Assembly (NCBI GenBank): GCA_017427775.1 | Contig: JAFRSD010000016.1 | Coordinates: forward strand, 1 to 51,184 | Reading direction: 5' to 3' | Source of the DNA: Lachnospiraceae bacterium | GTDB lineage: Bacteria > Bacillota > Clostridia > Lachnospirales > Lachnospiraceae | Length of the DNA stretch: 51,184 nucleotides | In this document: in pieces, positions 1-6,678 of the stretch | Numbering within the stretch: the first letter of the stretch is position 1 | Layout of the letters: each line of letters begins with the position of its first letter | Position numbers and translations under genes: made by a program | The notes under the pieces: model-generated | The model's database searches: none | Seen by the model: the letters and a program-made list of their open reading frames with translations, nothing else | What the model was told of the DNA's origin: nothing

Positions 1-585
1 ATGTTCTACCGCGATTTTCTTCCGATCATTGCATCCGACCCCGCCATATTTCACTTCTATCTTGATCCTCAAAACGATGCTTACTCTGAGGATTTTATGC
101 ACTTTCCTATTCAGGAGGATTCTCCCATAAGGAATCTACTTGAAACAATGGTGATAGAATATGCCAACCGCAAGGACGATACGCAAACTGTGTTAAGACC
201 TCTTGTTAGCTCCCTGCTTTTATATATTGCGAGGTGCTATCGGGAACTTTATCCACAGGAGTCCGGAAAAACCTTGGCAGAAAAAATAATGCGCTATATG
301 ATCACCCATACTGATACGGTAACGCTTTCTGATCTTGGTAAACAATTTTCATACCATCCGAACTATATCTCAAACCTTTTGCGCAAGGACACTGGACGCT
401 CTTTCTCAGAGATACTTACACAGATGAGGATGGAAAGAGCAGTAATGCTTCTTCGAGGAACAGAGCTGCCCGTTGAAGAAATTTCTGCTATGCTCGGCTA
501 TGCTGATCGAAGCAATTTCTTCAAAACATTCAAGGAATACTATGGAAAAACGCCACGAGAATATGTAAATAATATCAAAAAATAA
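1..585 (+). CDS. AraC-family transcriptional regulator, 5' end probably cut by the window
   Basis: The visible 194 residues end in an AraC/XylS DNA-binding domain (about residues 90-190) with two helix-turn-helix units; the second carries the typical EEISAMLGYADRSNFFKTFK stretch followed by GKTPREY. The first 90 residues look like the end of a cupin-type sensor domain. Family members are usually 270-300 residues, and the frame is open from base 1, so the true start is probably outside the window. It converges on the operon that ends at 660. The target genes cannot be told from this fragment. The family call is firm; the start is not. Confidence 0.85.
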   Translation: MFYRDFLPIIASDPAIFHFYLDPQNDAYSEDFMHFPIQEDSPIRNLLETMVIEYANRKDDTQTVLRPLVSSLLLYIARCYRELYPQESGKTLAEKIMRYMITHTDTVTLSDLGKQFSYHPNYISNLLRKDTGRSFSEILTQMRMERAVMLLRGTELPVEEISAMLGYADRSNFFKTFKEYYGKTPREYVNNIKK

Positions 586-615
586 ACAACGGCGTTTCTT
601 TTTACATCAAAAAAT

Positions 616-652
616 GGCTGACAGAGAGACTATTTTAATCTCTATGTCAGCC
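616..652. terminator. Bidirectional hairpin between convergent genes
   Basis: GGCTGACA pairs with TGTCAGCC, extended after one mismatch by AGAGA/TCTCT. Read leftward, the stem is followed by a run of six T after one A, which fits an intrinsic terminator for the operon ending at 660. Read rightward the T-tract is weak. Confidence 0.7.
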
Positions 653-659
653 CTTTAAA

Positions 660-1005
660 TTACAGTTTATTCACAAAATCCAGACTTATCCATCCTGAAC
701 CGGATTTCAGCCGCCCCCATCCGGCGGTCGAGCCTTTGCCGGACTTGACCTCCACGATAGTATAAACGCCCACGGGAATGAACTGCGTCCTGTCATAGTC
801 CGTCCCCGGCCCCTTGCGGATATTAAGGTCGGTGATGGTGATCCGCACAAGGAAAGGCACAGCGACTGATGCCGCAGGTCTTAAGATCAATGTCCTGATT
901 ATTCCAGTTTTCTCCGAAAAGAACATCGTCATTGAAATGTGCAAATTCCGGCGCAAATTCTCCAAGAGCATCACGCCCTGCTGTCTGAACAATCTTCTCT
1001 GCCAT
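660..1005 (-). pseudogene. Chimera: start of a carboxymuconolactone decarboxylase joined to an SH3b tail
   Basis: A good start (ATG at 1005-1003, AGGGGGA five bases upstream) opens a carboxymuconolactone decarboxylase-like frame, MAEKIVQTAGRDALGEF and on to DLKT near 877. There the family likeness stops. The rest (about 860-660) is in a different frame and encodes a bacterial SH3 domain, with TDLNIRKGPGTDYD and GWISLDFVNKL, such as sits at the C-terminus of cell-wall amidases. The decarboxylase frame itself ends soon after at 823. So two unrelated gene pieces are joined out of frame near 860-877. The decarboxylase start follows the aldo/keto reductase by 10 bases, so it was once the fifth gene of that operon. 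Neither part should be functional. What I infer is a deletion; the partner sequences are not visible. Confidence 0.75.
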
Positions 1006-1015
1006 ATGTTTCCCC

Positions 1016-1873
1016 CTAATCATTGGCATGCACGTCAAAGTTTGCAAGAAGCCAATCCCCCACTCCGGGTGCATCCGGATCGTGGATTCCTTTACCCTTG
1101 TCTAAGCCACGGATTTTTTCCATTTCATCTTCCATAAGTTCGAAGTCAAATATCTCCATATTGCTCTTAATCCGCTCCTTGTGAGTAGACTTCGGAAATA
1201 CGATAATGCCCTCCTGGTTTTCAAAACGGAGTATGATCTGTCCGGCGTCCTTGTTGTACTTTTCTGCAAGTGCAGTGATTACCGGATCTGCAAACAAATC
1301 CTTATTCCCCTGTCCCAGCGGAGCCCATGCCTCTACCCTGACATCCTTTTTTAGAAGGATCTCACGCAGCTGCCTCTGCTGGAAATACGGATTAAACTCC
1401 ACCTGATTTACAGAAGGTACGGAATCGAATTTCTCCACGTACATATTCCACATTTTGGGTGTCATATTGGAAACACCAATGGAGCGGATCTTACCTTCTT
1501 TCTTTGCTTCCTCCAAAGCCCTCCAGGCGTCTGTGACTTCACCATAAGGCTGGTGCAGAAGATACAGATCCATATAGTCTGTGCCAAGTTTTTTCAAGGA
1601 AAGGTCGATCGCTTTTTTCGCATCCTCGTATTTGTAATCCTGAATCCAAAGTTTGCTCGTAATCCATATCTGATCTCGCGATATACCGCTATCCTTGACC
1701 GCCTGACCAACTTCCTGCTCGTTAAAATACGCAACCGCTGTATCGATATGACGTATTCCAAGGGTAAGTGCCGTCTTCACTGCTTCATATGTGCTTCCAT
1801 CCGCAGGAATCTGGAAAGTCCCAAAACCGATTGCGGGGATCTTATTGCCATCATTTAATAAAATATATTCCAT
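1016..1873 (-). CDS. Aldo/keto reductase
   Basis: The 285-residue protein is a full-length NADPH-dependent aldo/keto reductase of the 2,5-diketo-gluconate reductase/YvgN type, a TIM barrel that reduces aldehydes and ketones in the cytoplasm. The catalytic tetrad is visible: Asp44 in HIDTA, Tyr49 in AVAYFNE, Lys74 in ITSKLW and His107 in LLHQP. The C-terminal cofactor motif IIVFPKSTHKERIKSN is present. AAGGAGG lies upstream of ATG at 1873. It is 14 bases behind the nitroreductase gene and shares the TetR-controlled operon, which suggests a role in detoxifying reactive carbonyls or electrophiles. The substrate is unknown. Confidence 0.9.
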   Translation of the reverse strand: MEYILLNDGNKIPAIGFGTFQIPADGSTYEAVKTALTLGIRHIDTAVAYFNEQEVGQAVKDSGISRDQIWITSKLWIQDYKYEDAKKAIDLSLKKLGTDYMDLYLLHQPYGEVTDAWRALEEAKKEGKIRSIGVSNMTPKMWNMYVEKFDSVPSVNQVEFNPYFQQRQLREILLKKDVRVEAWAPLGQGNKDLFADPVITALAEKYNKDAGQIILRFENQEGIIVFPKSTHKERIKSNMEIFDFELMEDEMEKIRGLDKGKGIHDPDAPGVGDWLLANFDVHAND

Positions 1874-1887
1874 CGTCTGTATCCTCC

Positions 1888-2403
1888 TTACAGATATTTG
1901 ACAGTAGTTTCAATCTCCTTATATGTTTCATGCAAAGGCGTAGGTTTTGCATCCTCTGCAGCATATCCCACCGGCATGATAAGAACCGAATGCTCATTTG
2001 CGGGGATTTCAAAGGCCTCCTCCAGCTTACTGTTTGCAAAATAATTGCACCAGCAGGTATCTAGTCCCAACTCGGCAGCACGGAGCATAACATGTGTCGC
2101 AGCAATGCTCACATCTTCTACGCCGGAATGAACGCCATCCTCCAAAGGATTCTTCCATTCCTCATCCTCGTTATAAGTAAAGAGCAGAACAGTTCCTGCC
2201 CCGTAAGCACAATGAGTAAGCTCTTTAAGTTTTGACAGCGCAGTCTCACTTTGCAGCACATAAACTCTTTGAGGCTGTTGGTTCTTTGCAGTAGGTGCAA
2301 TGTTGCCCGCCTCAAGGATTTGTTCGAGTTTATCTTTCTCCACAGGCTTGTCTGAAAACTTTCTTACTGAATATCTTTTCTTTGCCAATTCCATAAATTC
2401 CAT
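1888..2403 (-). CDS. Nitroreductase family FMN oxidoreductase
   Basis: I chose ATG at 2403 because AAGGAGG lies just upstream; a longer frame to 2445 lacks a site. The 171-residue product starts MEFMELAKKRYSVRKF, the usual FMN-binding opening of the nitroreductase fold, followed by NIAPTAKNQQPQ and the C-terminal VLIMPVGYAAEDAKPT segment. Length is normal for the short clostridial type. Such enzymes use NAD(P)H to reduce nitroaromatics, quinones or other electrophiles. It is third in the TetR-led operon, between flavodoxin and aldo/keto reductase genes. The natural substrate cannot be read from sequence. Confidence 0.9.
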   Translation of the reverse strand: MEFMELAKKRYSVRKFSDKPVEKDKLEQILEAGNIAPTAKNQQPQRVYVLQSETALSKLKELTHCAYGAGTVLLFTYNEDEEWKNPLEDGVHSGVEDVSIAATHVMLRAAELGLDTCWCNYFANSKLEEAFEIPANEHSVLIMPVGYAAEDAKPTPLHETYKEIETTVKYL

Positions 2404-2431
2404 TGTTTTTTCCTCCTTAGCATCACTTGGT

Positions 2432-2908
2432 TTACAGCCATTCATTTGCCCAATCGGCTATTTCTTTTTCACTAACATTGTTTCCAAATCTCTTTCCACT
2501 CACTACCTTTGCGCCCGCAGCGAGAGATTGCATATTCTTTCCCGAATCTCCGATCGGACTCATGCCAGATGTCGCAAACGGAACGATTGTTTTCCCGTTA
2601 AAATCGTACTGCTCCATAAATGTATCAATAATTGACGGCTCTCTATACCACCAGACAGGAAATCCCACGAATACCACATCATAGTCATCCATGTTATCCT
2701 TCTTCTCAGCAATAGCCGGACGGCAGCTCTTATCATTCATCTCTACCGAACTGCGACTTTTACTATTCTGCCAGTTCAAGTCCTCACTCGTATAGGGAGT
2801 CTCTGGCTTGATTTCAAAAAGATCAGCACCTGTCCCGTCTGCCAGTTTCTTTGCCATCTTTGCGGTCACTCCGCTTGCTGAAAAATAAGCTACCAATGCT
2901 TTATTCAT
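2432..2908 (-). CDS. Flavodoxin-like protein
   Basis: The 158-residue protein is a flavodoxin fold of the Flavodoxin_4 type. Its phosphate-binding loop is YFSASGVTAKMAKKLA (residues 8-23), and DDYDVVFVGFPVWWYREPS and PFATSGMSPIGDS form the flavin-contact loops. An AGGAGG lies upstream of ATG 2908. It probably carries electrons or acts as a small FMN reductase in the cytoplasm, perhaps serving the neighbouring nitroreductase. It follows the TetR gene by 32 bases and precedes the nitroreductase by 28, so it is cotranscribed. Confidence 0.88.
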   Translation of the reverse strand: MNKALVAYFSASGVTAKMAKKLADGTGADLFEIKPETPYTSEDLNWQNSKSRSSVEMNDKSCRPAIAEKKDNMDDYDVVFVGFPVWWYREPSIIDTFMEQYDFNGKTIVPFATSGMSPIGDSGKNMQSLAAGAKVVSGKRFGNNVSEKEIADWANEWL

Positions 2909-2940
2909 TGCACAATCCTCCTGTTTTCTTTCCTAAAAAC

Positions 2941-3573
2941 TCACTTTACCATAAACGGTTCAATACTCTGCTCCAACATATAGGTCTTAAATGCTTTTAT
3001 GTTCTCCGAACCGACGGATGTGCCATCCGACATACACCATGCGGTCATGAGTCCATAAAGCTCAGCATTGATCAGTACAGACAATTCATCAATCGGAGTA
3101 TCTTCGACAAGCTGACCACGCCTTACTGCCTCCGACAACACAGACTGCATCGCCTGGTAATCGTACCTGTACTTGGAAATGGCAGTTCCATCCTTATCCT
3201 CAATACCGCACATAGTGCTCCCGGACAGATTGTTTTTAATCCACTGCCTGCAGATCTCAATACCGGAACGTTCTATGGACTTCATGAACTCTCTGCAGTA
3301 ATACTCTAGCTTTTCCATGATATCTTTGTCTTCCATACCATTCACAATCTCAGCAAGGCGGTAAAAATCGGTCTTATTTAATTCGTACACTACATCTTCC
3401 TTACGTTCAAAATGCGTATAAAAAGTACCTTTGCCGAGTCCCGCTTCGGTCATAATGTCGTCAATCGAAACCGTCTCAAAACCCTTCTCAGAAATTACTC
3501 TCCTTGCAGCTTCTATGATCTTCTTTCTCGTTTCCAGGGCAGCAACCTGCCGTTTTGTCATTTTCTTGTCCAT
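2941..3573 (-). CDS. TetR-family repressor, likely autoregulated
   Basis: The 210-residue protein has a TetR N-terminal helix-turn-helix at about residues 13-60 (TRKKIIEAARRVISEKGFET, then GLGKGTFYTHFERKEDVV) and a long helical ligand domain with several Cys residues (Cys93, near Cys108 and Cys122 by rough count). Its promoter (3599-3627) is embedded in a 35-bp inverted repeat, the obvious operator. As first gene of the flavodoxin-nitroreductase-reductase operon it should repress that whole unit until an inducer, plausibly an electrophile or oxidant, binds. The ligand is inference only. Confidence 0.9.
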   Translation of the reverse strand: MDKKMTKRQVAALETRKKIIEAARRVISEKGFETVSIDDIMTEAGLGKGTFYTHFERKEDVVYELNKTDFYRLAEIVNGMEDKDIMEKLEYYCREFMKSIERSGIEICRQWIKNNLSGSTMCGIEDKDGTAISKYRYDYQAMQSVLSEAVRRGQLVEDTPIDELSVLINAELYGLMTAWCMSDGTSVGSENIKAFKTYMLEQSIEPFMVK

Positions 3574-3598
3574 AGTCTGTTCCTCCGTCGATAGTGGA

Positions 3599-3627
3599 AG
3601 TATAACACAAAGTCGACTTTAAGTCAA
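3599..3627 (-). promoter_or_regulatory. Sigma-A promoter of the TetR operon
   Basis: Read leftward, TTGACT (3627-3622) and TATACT (3604-3599) are separated by exactly 17 bases. The -35 box and half the spacer lie inside the TetR inverted repeat, so bound repressor would block polymerase. Confidence 0.85.
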
Positions 3628-3644
3628 CGACTTTTAGTCGACTT
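3610..3644. promoter_or_regulatory. TetR operator, 16-bp inverted repeat
   Basis: AAGTCGACTTTAAGTC (3610-3625) and GACTTTTAGTCGACTT (3629-3644) are inverted copies with two mismatches around a 3-base centre. Each arm also holds the self-complementary AGTCGACT. Position over the promoter supports repression. Confidence 0.85.
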
Positions 3645-3657
3645 ATTTTATTTCATA

Positions 3658-3684
3658 AAAAATCCTGCAAACATCAGGATTTTT
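3658..3684. terminator. Bidirectional AT-flanked hairpin
   Basis: AAAAATCCTG pairs with CAGGATTTTT around a 7-base loop. The flanking A and T runs let it work either way. It separates the broken MATE gene from the TetR promoter. The 120 bases between it and the MATE fragment hold nothing recognisable. Confidence 0.6.
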
Positions 3685-3806
3685 CCCAATGCCTGCAGGC
3701 GGCACAACGACTTATTATTCGGTTTATACTCTTTTTATTTGATACAGGCCTCTCTATAAAGAAAACTCCGGTCTGGCTTTCTACATTAAACCGCAAGATA
3801 AAATAT

Positions 3807-4121
3807 CTACTGTATCATCTGAAAATGCCTCATAGCATGGGCGGTTTCAGGCTGTTTTCGTCCAAGACTCAGACTTACGAAGGCACAGCAGCCATCGCCA
3901 ATCATGACAGCAATCGCCAGTGCAATAACCGTAAGAGGGAAAACTACCGTATTGGCAGCATTGCCATATGAGCCAAGATATGATGCGTTTGCGATAAAAA
4001 TCTGATCGACAATGTTGTAGAGTGCGCCGACCAGAAGAGAGATGATACAGGGAATCGCATATTTCCGCATTAATTTGCCGACATGCTCTTCCCCTAAAAA
4101 CTGATTTGTTTCCTGTTCCAC
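3807..4121 (-). pseudogene. MATE-family efflux protein, truncated to its first ~95 residues
   Basis: The frame starts at GTG 4121 (GAAAGGATG about 10 bases upstream) and encodes the start of a MATE multidrug/sodium antiporter: LGEEHVGKLMRKYAIPCIIS, then NIVDQIFIANASYLG and two membrane segments up to SLSLGRKQPETAH. After that come only nine unrelated residues and a stop. Intact MATE proteins have about 450 residues and 12 helices, so more than three quarters is gone. I infer an internal or 3' deletion. The product cannot transport anything. Confidence 0.8.
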
Positions 4122-4146
4122 TTAAGTCACATCCTTTCAAAAAAAA

Positions 4147-4191
4147 TAGCGTGTATCCATCAGCTGGTTTTACGCCAATGGCTACACGCTA
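4147..4191 (-). terminator. Hairpin terminator behind the 79-residue gene
   Basis: TAGCGTGTA pairs with TACACGCTA, extended by CCAT/ATGG. Read leftward the stem is followed by eight T, a strong intrinsic terminator. The stem and the loop (GCGTAAA on this strand) resemble the leader hairpin at 4489-4534. It lies just upstream of the broken MATE gene, so it also cuts that gene off from upstream transcription. Confidence 0.75.
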
Positions 4192-4215
4192 TACTGTGTC
4201 GTAACGATATTCTTT

Positions 4216-4455
4216 TCAGTCCAGATAATCGCCAACGGGACTTGTGTTGTACTGCTTAATGATTTTGATCATGACAGAACCATCTGACTGAGTTTCTTCG
4301 CTGACGATTTTATACTTCGTCCGGTCCTTGTCCAGAGAGGCTTTATACTTCTCAACCTCTTCCTTGACCAACTTCACTGCGTAATCGTGTCCAAGATCAT
4401 CCTTTAACATAAAGTGGAGTGTCTGACAGATACAAGCGGCTTTCACTCGTTTCAT
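4216..4455 (-). CDS. Small conserved protein of unknown function, 79 residues
   Basis: The frame has AGGAGG eight bases before ATG 4455, a consensus promoter (4544-4572) and a terminator (4147-4191), so it is a real single-gene unit. The protein begins MKRVKAACICQTLHFMLKDD with two Cys in the first ten residues, and continues with a charged helical middle and a beta-rich end (GSVMIKIIKQYN). I have the impression of similar short proteins in other Firmicutes accessory regions but know no function. No membrane segment or signal peptide. The family cannot be named from sequence alone. Confidence 0.75.
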   Translation of the reverse strand: MKRVKAACICQTLHFMLKDDLGHDYAVKLVKEEVEKYKASLDKDRTKYKIVSEETQSDGSVMIKIIKQYNTSPVGDYLD

Positions 4456-4488
4456 TTCGCTTTACCTCCTCTTCGTGACATAAAATAA

Positions 4489-4534
4489 ACGTGTGGATTT
4501 CCAACCGGATTTACGCAGTTGAAACGCCACACGT
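4489..4534 (-). promoter_or_regulatory. Leader hairpin at the very start of the 79-residue gene's transcript
   Basis: ACGTGTGG pairs with CCACACGT, with an inner TTTCAAC/GTTGGAAA pairing that has one bulge. The -10 box at 4544-4549 puts the transcript start right before the stem. The stem is followed leftward by TTTATTTTA, so it could act as an attenuator. It shares CGTGT, GCGTAAA and ACACG blocks in the same order with the terminator at 4147-4191. Confidence 0.6.
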
Positions 4535-4543
4535 TGTTCTTAT

Positions 4544-4572
4544 ATTATAACTTGATTTTCATCAAAAATCAA
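4544..4572 (-). promoter_or_regulatory. Sigma-A promoter of the 79-residue gene
   Basis: Read leftward, TTGATT (4572-4567) and TATAAT (4549-4544) are 17 bases apart. The spacer has a short dyad (GATTTTTGATGAAAATC). Confidence 0.85.
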
Positions 4573-4635
4573 ATGGGCATTTTTTAAGATTTTTCTCAAA
4601 TGTACTAAAAACAATTTACACAAAATGATGCCTCC

Positions 4636-4719
4636 GACATCTATCTCACAGCCACAACTCCCCGACATCTAACTCGGCAACTCAACATAGTGACATCTAT
4701 CGCGGCAACTCAACTCTCA
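4636..4719. repeat. Three degenerate 28-bp tandem repeats
   Basis: GACATCT starts at 4636, 4664 and 4692, exactly 28 bases apart, each followed by a GCAAC-like block ahead of CTC. The copies are contiguous, without spacers. They resemble multiple terminal repeats of some insertion sequences, but no transposase is next to them. The rest of 4573-4832 holds no gene I can support; a short open frame (about 4629-4850, reading DPDYPWISYRGAFHLLDVE) may be a coding remnant. Confidence 0.65.
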
Positions 4720-4832
4720 CACTTTTTGACCCGGATTACCCTTGGATAAGTTACCGAGGAGCGTTTCATCTGCTCGATGTCGAATTTGCTCGATTGCTCA
4801 AGAACCGCAGTATTACCGGGCTTTCGCGGCTA

Positions 4833-6200
4833 TTATCTCTCAACCCTTGACATCAAACAGACCGTCTCCACATGGGGCGTCTGCGGGAACATATCAACGG
4901 GCTGGACTTTGACCACACGGTAGCCGGCGTCCTGCAAGGCCTCGAGGTCATTCGCAAGTGATGTCGGCTTACAAGAGATGTATACCATTCCGTTTACGCC
5001 GTAGTCGATGATCTTCTGAAGTGCCTTCGGAACGACGCCTTCTCTGGGCGGATCAAGCACGATAAAATCCGGCTTGTCCGTAATGTTATCCAGTTTTTTG
5101 AGAACGTCGCCCGCGAGAAACTCACAGTTTGTAAGACCGTTCCGCTTCGCATTTTCCTTCGCTGCGGTTACGGCCGCCTCAATAATTTCGATGCCGATCA
5201 CTTTCTTCGCAACCGGCGCGAGAATCTGCCCGATGGTACCCGTGCCGCTGTACAGATCAAAGATGACTTTGTCCTTTGTTTCGCCGACCATGTCACGGAC
5301 AACGGAGTACAGCACCTCCGCCCCGCCCGAATTGGTCTGGAAGAAGGAAAATGTGCTGACCTTAAACGTTAATCCAAGTAATTCCTCCGTAAACCAGTCC
5401 CGTCCGTACAGAAGCTCCGTTCCGTCATCCCGAATCGCATCGGCTATGGAGTCGTTCACCGTGTGTAATATTCCCACGATCCGACCCTCTGAAGGAAGCG
5501 CAAGCAATTTCTCAACAACACTGTCAAATCTATATTCTACTTGTGTAGAAGTAATGATATTCACAAGGATTTCCCCAGTCTTTTCCGCTCTTCTCACGAG
5601 AAGATGACGGTAGAATCCCTGCCCGGTTGTCCGATGGTAGAAATCGACACCGGATGCGGCAGCAGCTTCCTTGACTGCGGCAATGATCCGGCGCACGTCC
5701 GGATGCACGATCGCGCAGTCACACGCCGGAACGATATCGAACATGCTGTGCTTCTTGTGAAGACCGAGCGTCATCGGTCCGTCTTTATATTCGTCACCGA
5801 AGGAGAATTCCATCTTATTACGGTACTCGTACGGCTTAGGACTTCCGAGGATCGGAAGAAACTCGCAATCTTTCGAACGGATCACCGGCATCAGAAGCTT
5901 GCGGATATGTGCCTCCTTCAAAACAAGCTGCTTCTCATAAGGGAGTGTCTGCAGCGCGCATCCGCCGCAAATCCCGAACTGCGGGCACTGCGGCACCGCG
6001 GTCTCGTCCGGTGACGGCGTCAGCACTTCCTTCAGCTCGCCTTCCGCCTTCTCCGCGCCGTTCCTCTTCAGCCGGAACAGAATTTCCTGTCCCGGAAGAA
6101 CCCCCTTCACGCGGATCTTCTTTCCTTCCGCAATTACCGTACCGCGATCCGGAAAATGTGTCTCCGTTACGGTTCCCTGTATCAAATCGCCTTTTTTCAT
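4833..6200 (-). CDS. rlmD: 23S rRNA (uracil-5-)-methyltransferase, RlmD/RumA type
   Basis: I place the start at ATG 6200, five bases after GGGAG; this gives 455 residues. Order of domains: TRAM RNA-binding domain (1-58), an iron-sulphur cluster site (Cys72, Cys78, Cys81, with Cys160 or Cys162 as fourth ligand), then a SAM methyltransferase domain with FDLYSGTGTIGQ (314-325), DPPREG (383-388) and the catalytic Cys410 in ISCKPTSLANDLEAL. It methylates C5 of a uridine in 23S rRNA (U1939 in the E. coli enzyme) and could also act on tRNA, since clostridial paralogues are hard to tell apart. Single gene between the repeats and a divergent regulator. Confidence 0.92.
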   Translation of the reverse strand: MKKGDLIQGTVTETHFPDRGTVIAEGKKIRVKGVLPGQEILFRLKRNGAEKAEGELKEVLTPSPDETAVPQCPQFGICGGCALQTLPYEKQLVLKEAHIRKLLMPVIRSKDCEFLPILGSPKPYEYRNKMEFSFGDEYKDGPMTLGLHKKHSMFDIVPACDCAIVHPDVRRIIAAVKEAAAASGVDFYHRTTGQGFYRHLLVRRAEKTGEILVNIITSTQVEYRFDSVVEKLLALPSEGRIVGILHTVNDSIADAIRDDGTELLYGRDWFTEELLGLTFKVSTFSFFQTNSGGAEVLYSVVRDMVGETKDKVIFDLYSGTGTIGQILAPVAKKVIGIEIIEAAVTAAKENAKRNGLTNCEFLAGDVLKKLDNITDKPDFIVLDPPREGVVPKALQKIIDYGVNGMVYISCKPTSLANDLEALQDAGYRVVKVQPVDMFPQTPHVETVCLMSRVER

Positions 6201-6334
6201 AAAAACTCCCGGTATTGTATTTTCCCTCGAAAGCATTTTTTACGGATGCTCCCGGGTTTCTAAGATATCCCTTTACTTTCGCTCTGTGAAGTGTTACAAT
6301 GTGAATATGCCAAATATCAATGAGGAGGCACGTT

Positions 6335-6625
6335 ATGGGTAAAGATATTCATACCGCAGAAGTAAACCAGTTCTTCAAAGCTGTTCTCACCCTGAAGACA
6401 ATCGATGAATGCTATGCTTTTTTTGAAGATGTATGCACCATCAACGAACTGCTTTCTATCTCCCAGCGCCTCGAAGTTGCGCACATGCTTACCGAGAACC
6501 GGACCTATCTCGACATTGCCGAGAAGACCGGCGCATCCACTTCCACGATCAGTCGCGTAAACCGGTCGCTTGTATACGGTAAGGACGGATATAAGATTGC
6601 ATTTTCCCGGATGGACGAACAATAA
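6335..6625 (+). CDS. YerC/TrpR-like helix-turn-helix protein
   Basis: ATG 6335 follows GAGGAGG by six bases; an in-frame ATG at 6320 is the ribosome site itself. The 96-residue protein is the YerC/YecD branch of the Trp repressor superfamily: INELLSISQRLEVAHML, then TYLDIAEKTGASTSTISRVNR as recognition helix. Family members are small DNA-binding proteins, usually found in Firmicutes beside pcrA or other core genes; their ligand is not established. Here it lies near pcrA, with DUF1836 between. It has its own terminator. Confidence 0.88.
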   Translation: MGKDIHTAEVNQFFKAVLTLKTIDECYAFFEDVCTINELLSISQRLEVAHMLTENRTYLDIAEKTGASTSTISRVNRSLVYGKDGYKIAFSRMDEQ

Positions 6626-6643
6626 GAATCTGCTTTACACTGC

Positions 6644-6673
6644 AAAAGCCCGTGATGATTCACGGGCTTTTCT
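6644..6673. terminator. Bidirectional terminator between convergent yerC-like and DUF1836 genes
   Basis: AAAAGCCCGTGA pairs with TCACGGGCTTTT around a 4-base loop, with A and T runs at the two feet. Confidence 0.85.
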
Positions 6674-6678
6674 TTATG

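Noticed and set aside
660-992. A real small SH3-domain gene starting at 992
   Set aside because: Its first 44 residues are the decarboxylase DNA read in the wrong frame, and it has no ribosome site.
4147-4534. Mini-ykkC/guanidine-II riboswitch (paired hairpins near a MATE gene)
   Set aside because: The loops do not show the ACGR pattern at the tips and the hairpins are 300 bases apart on either side of a gene.
4636-4719. Possible CRISPR array (28-bp periodic unit)
   Set aside because: The copies are directly contiguous and degenerate, with no unique spacers and no cas genes nearby.
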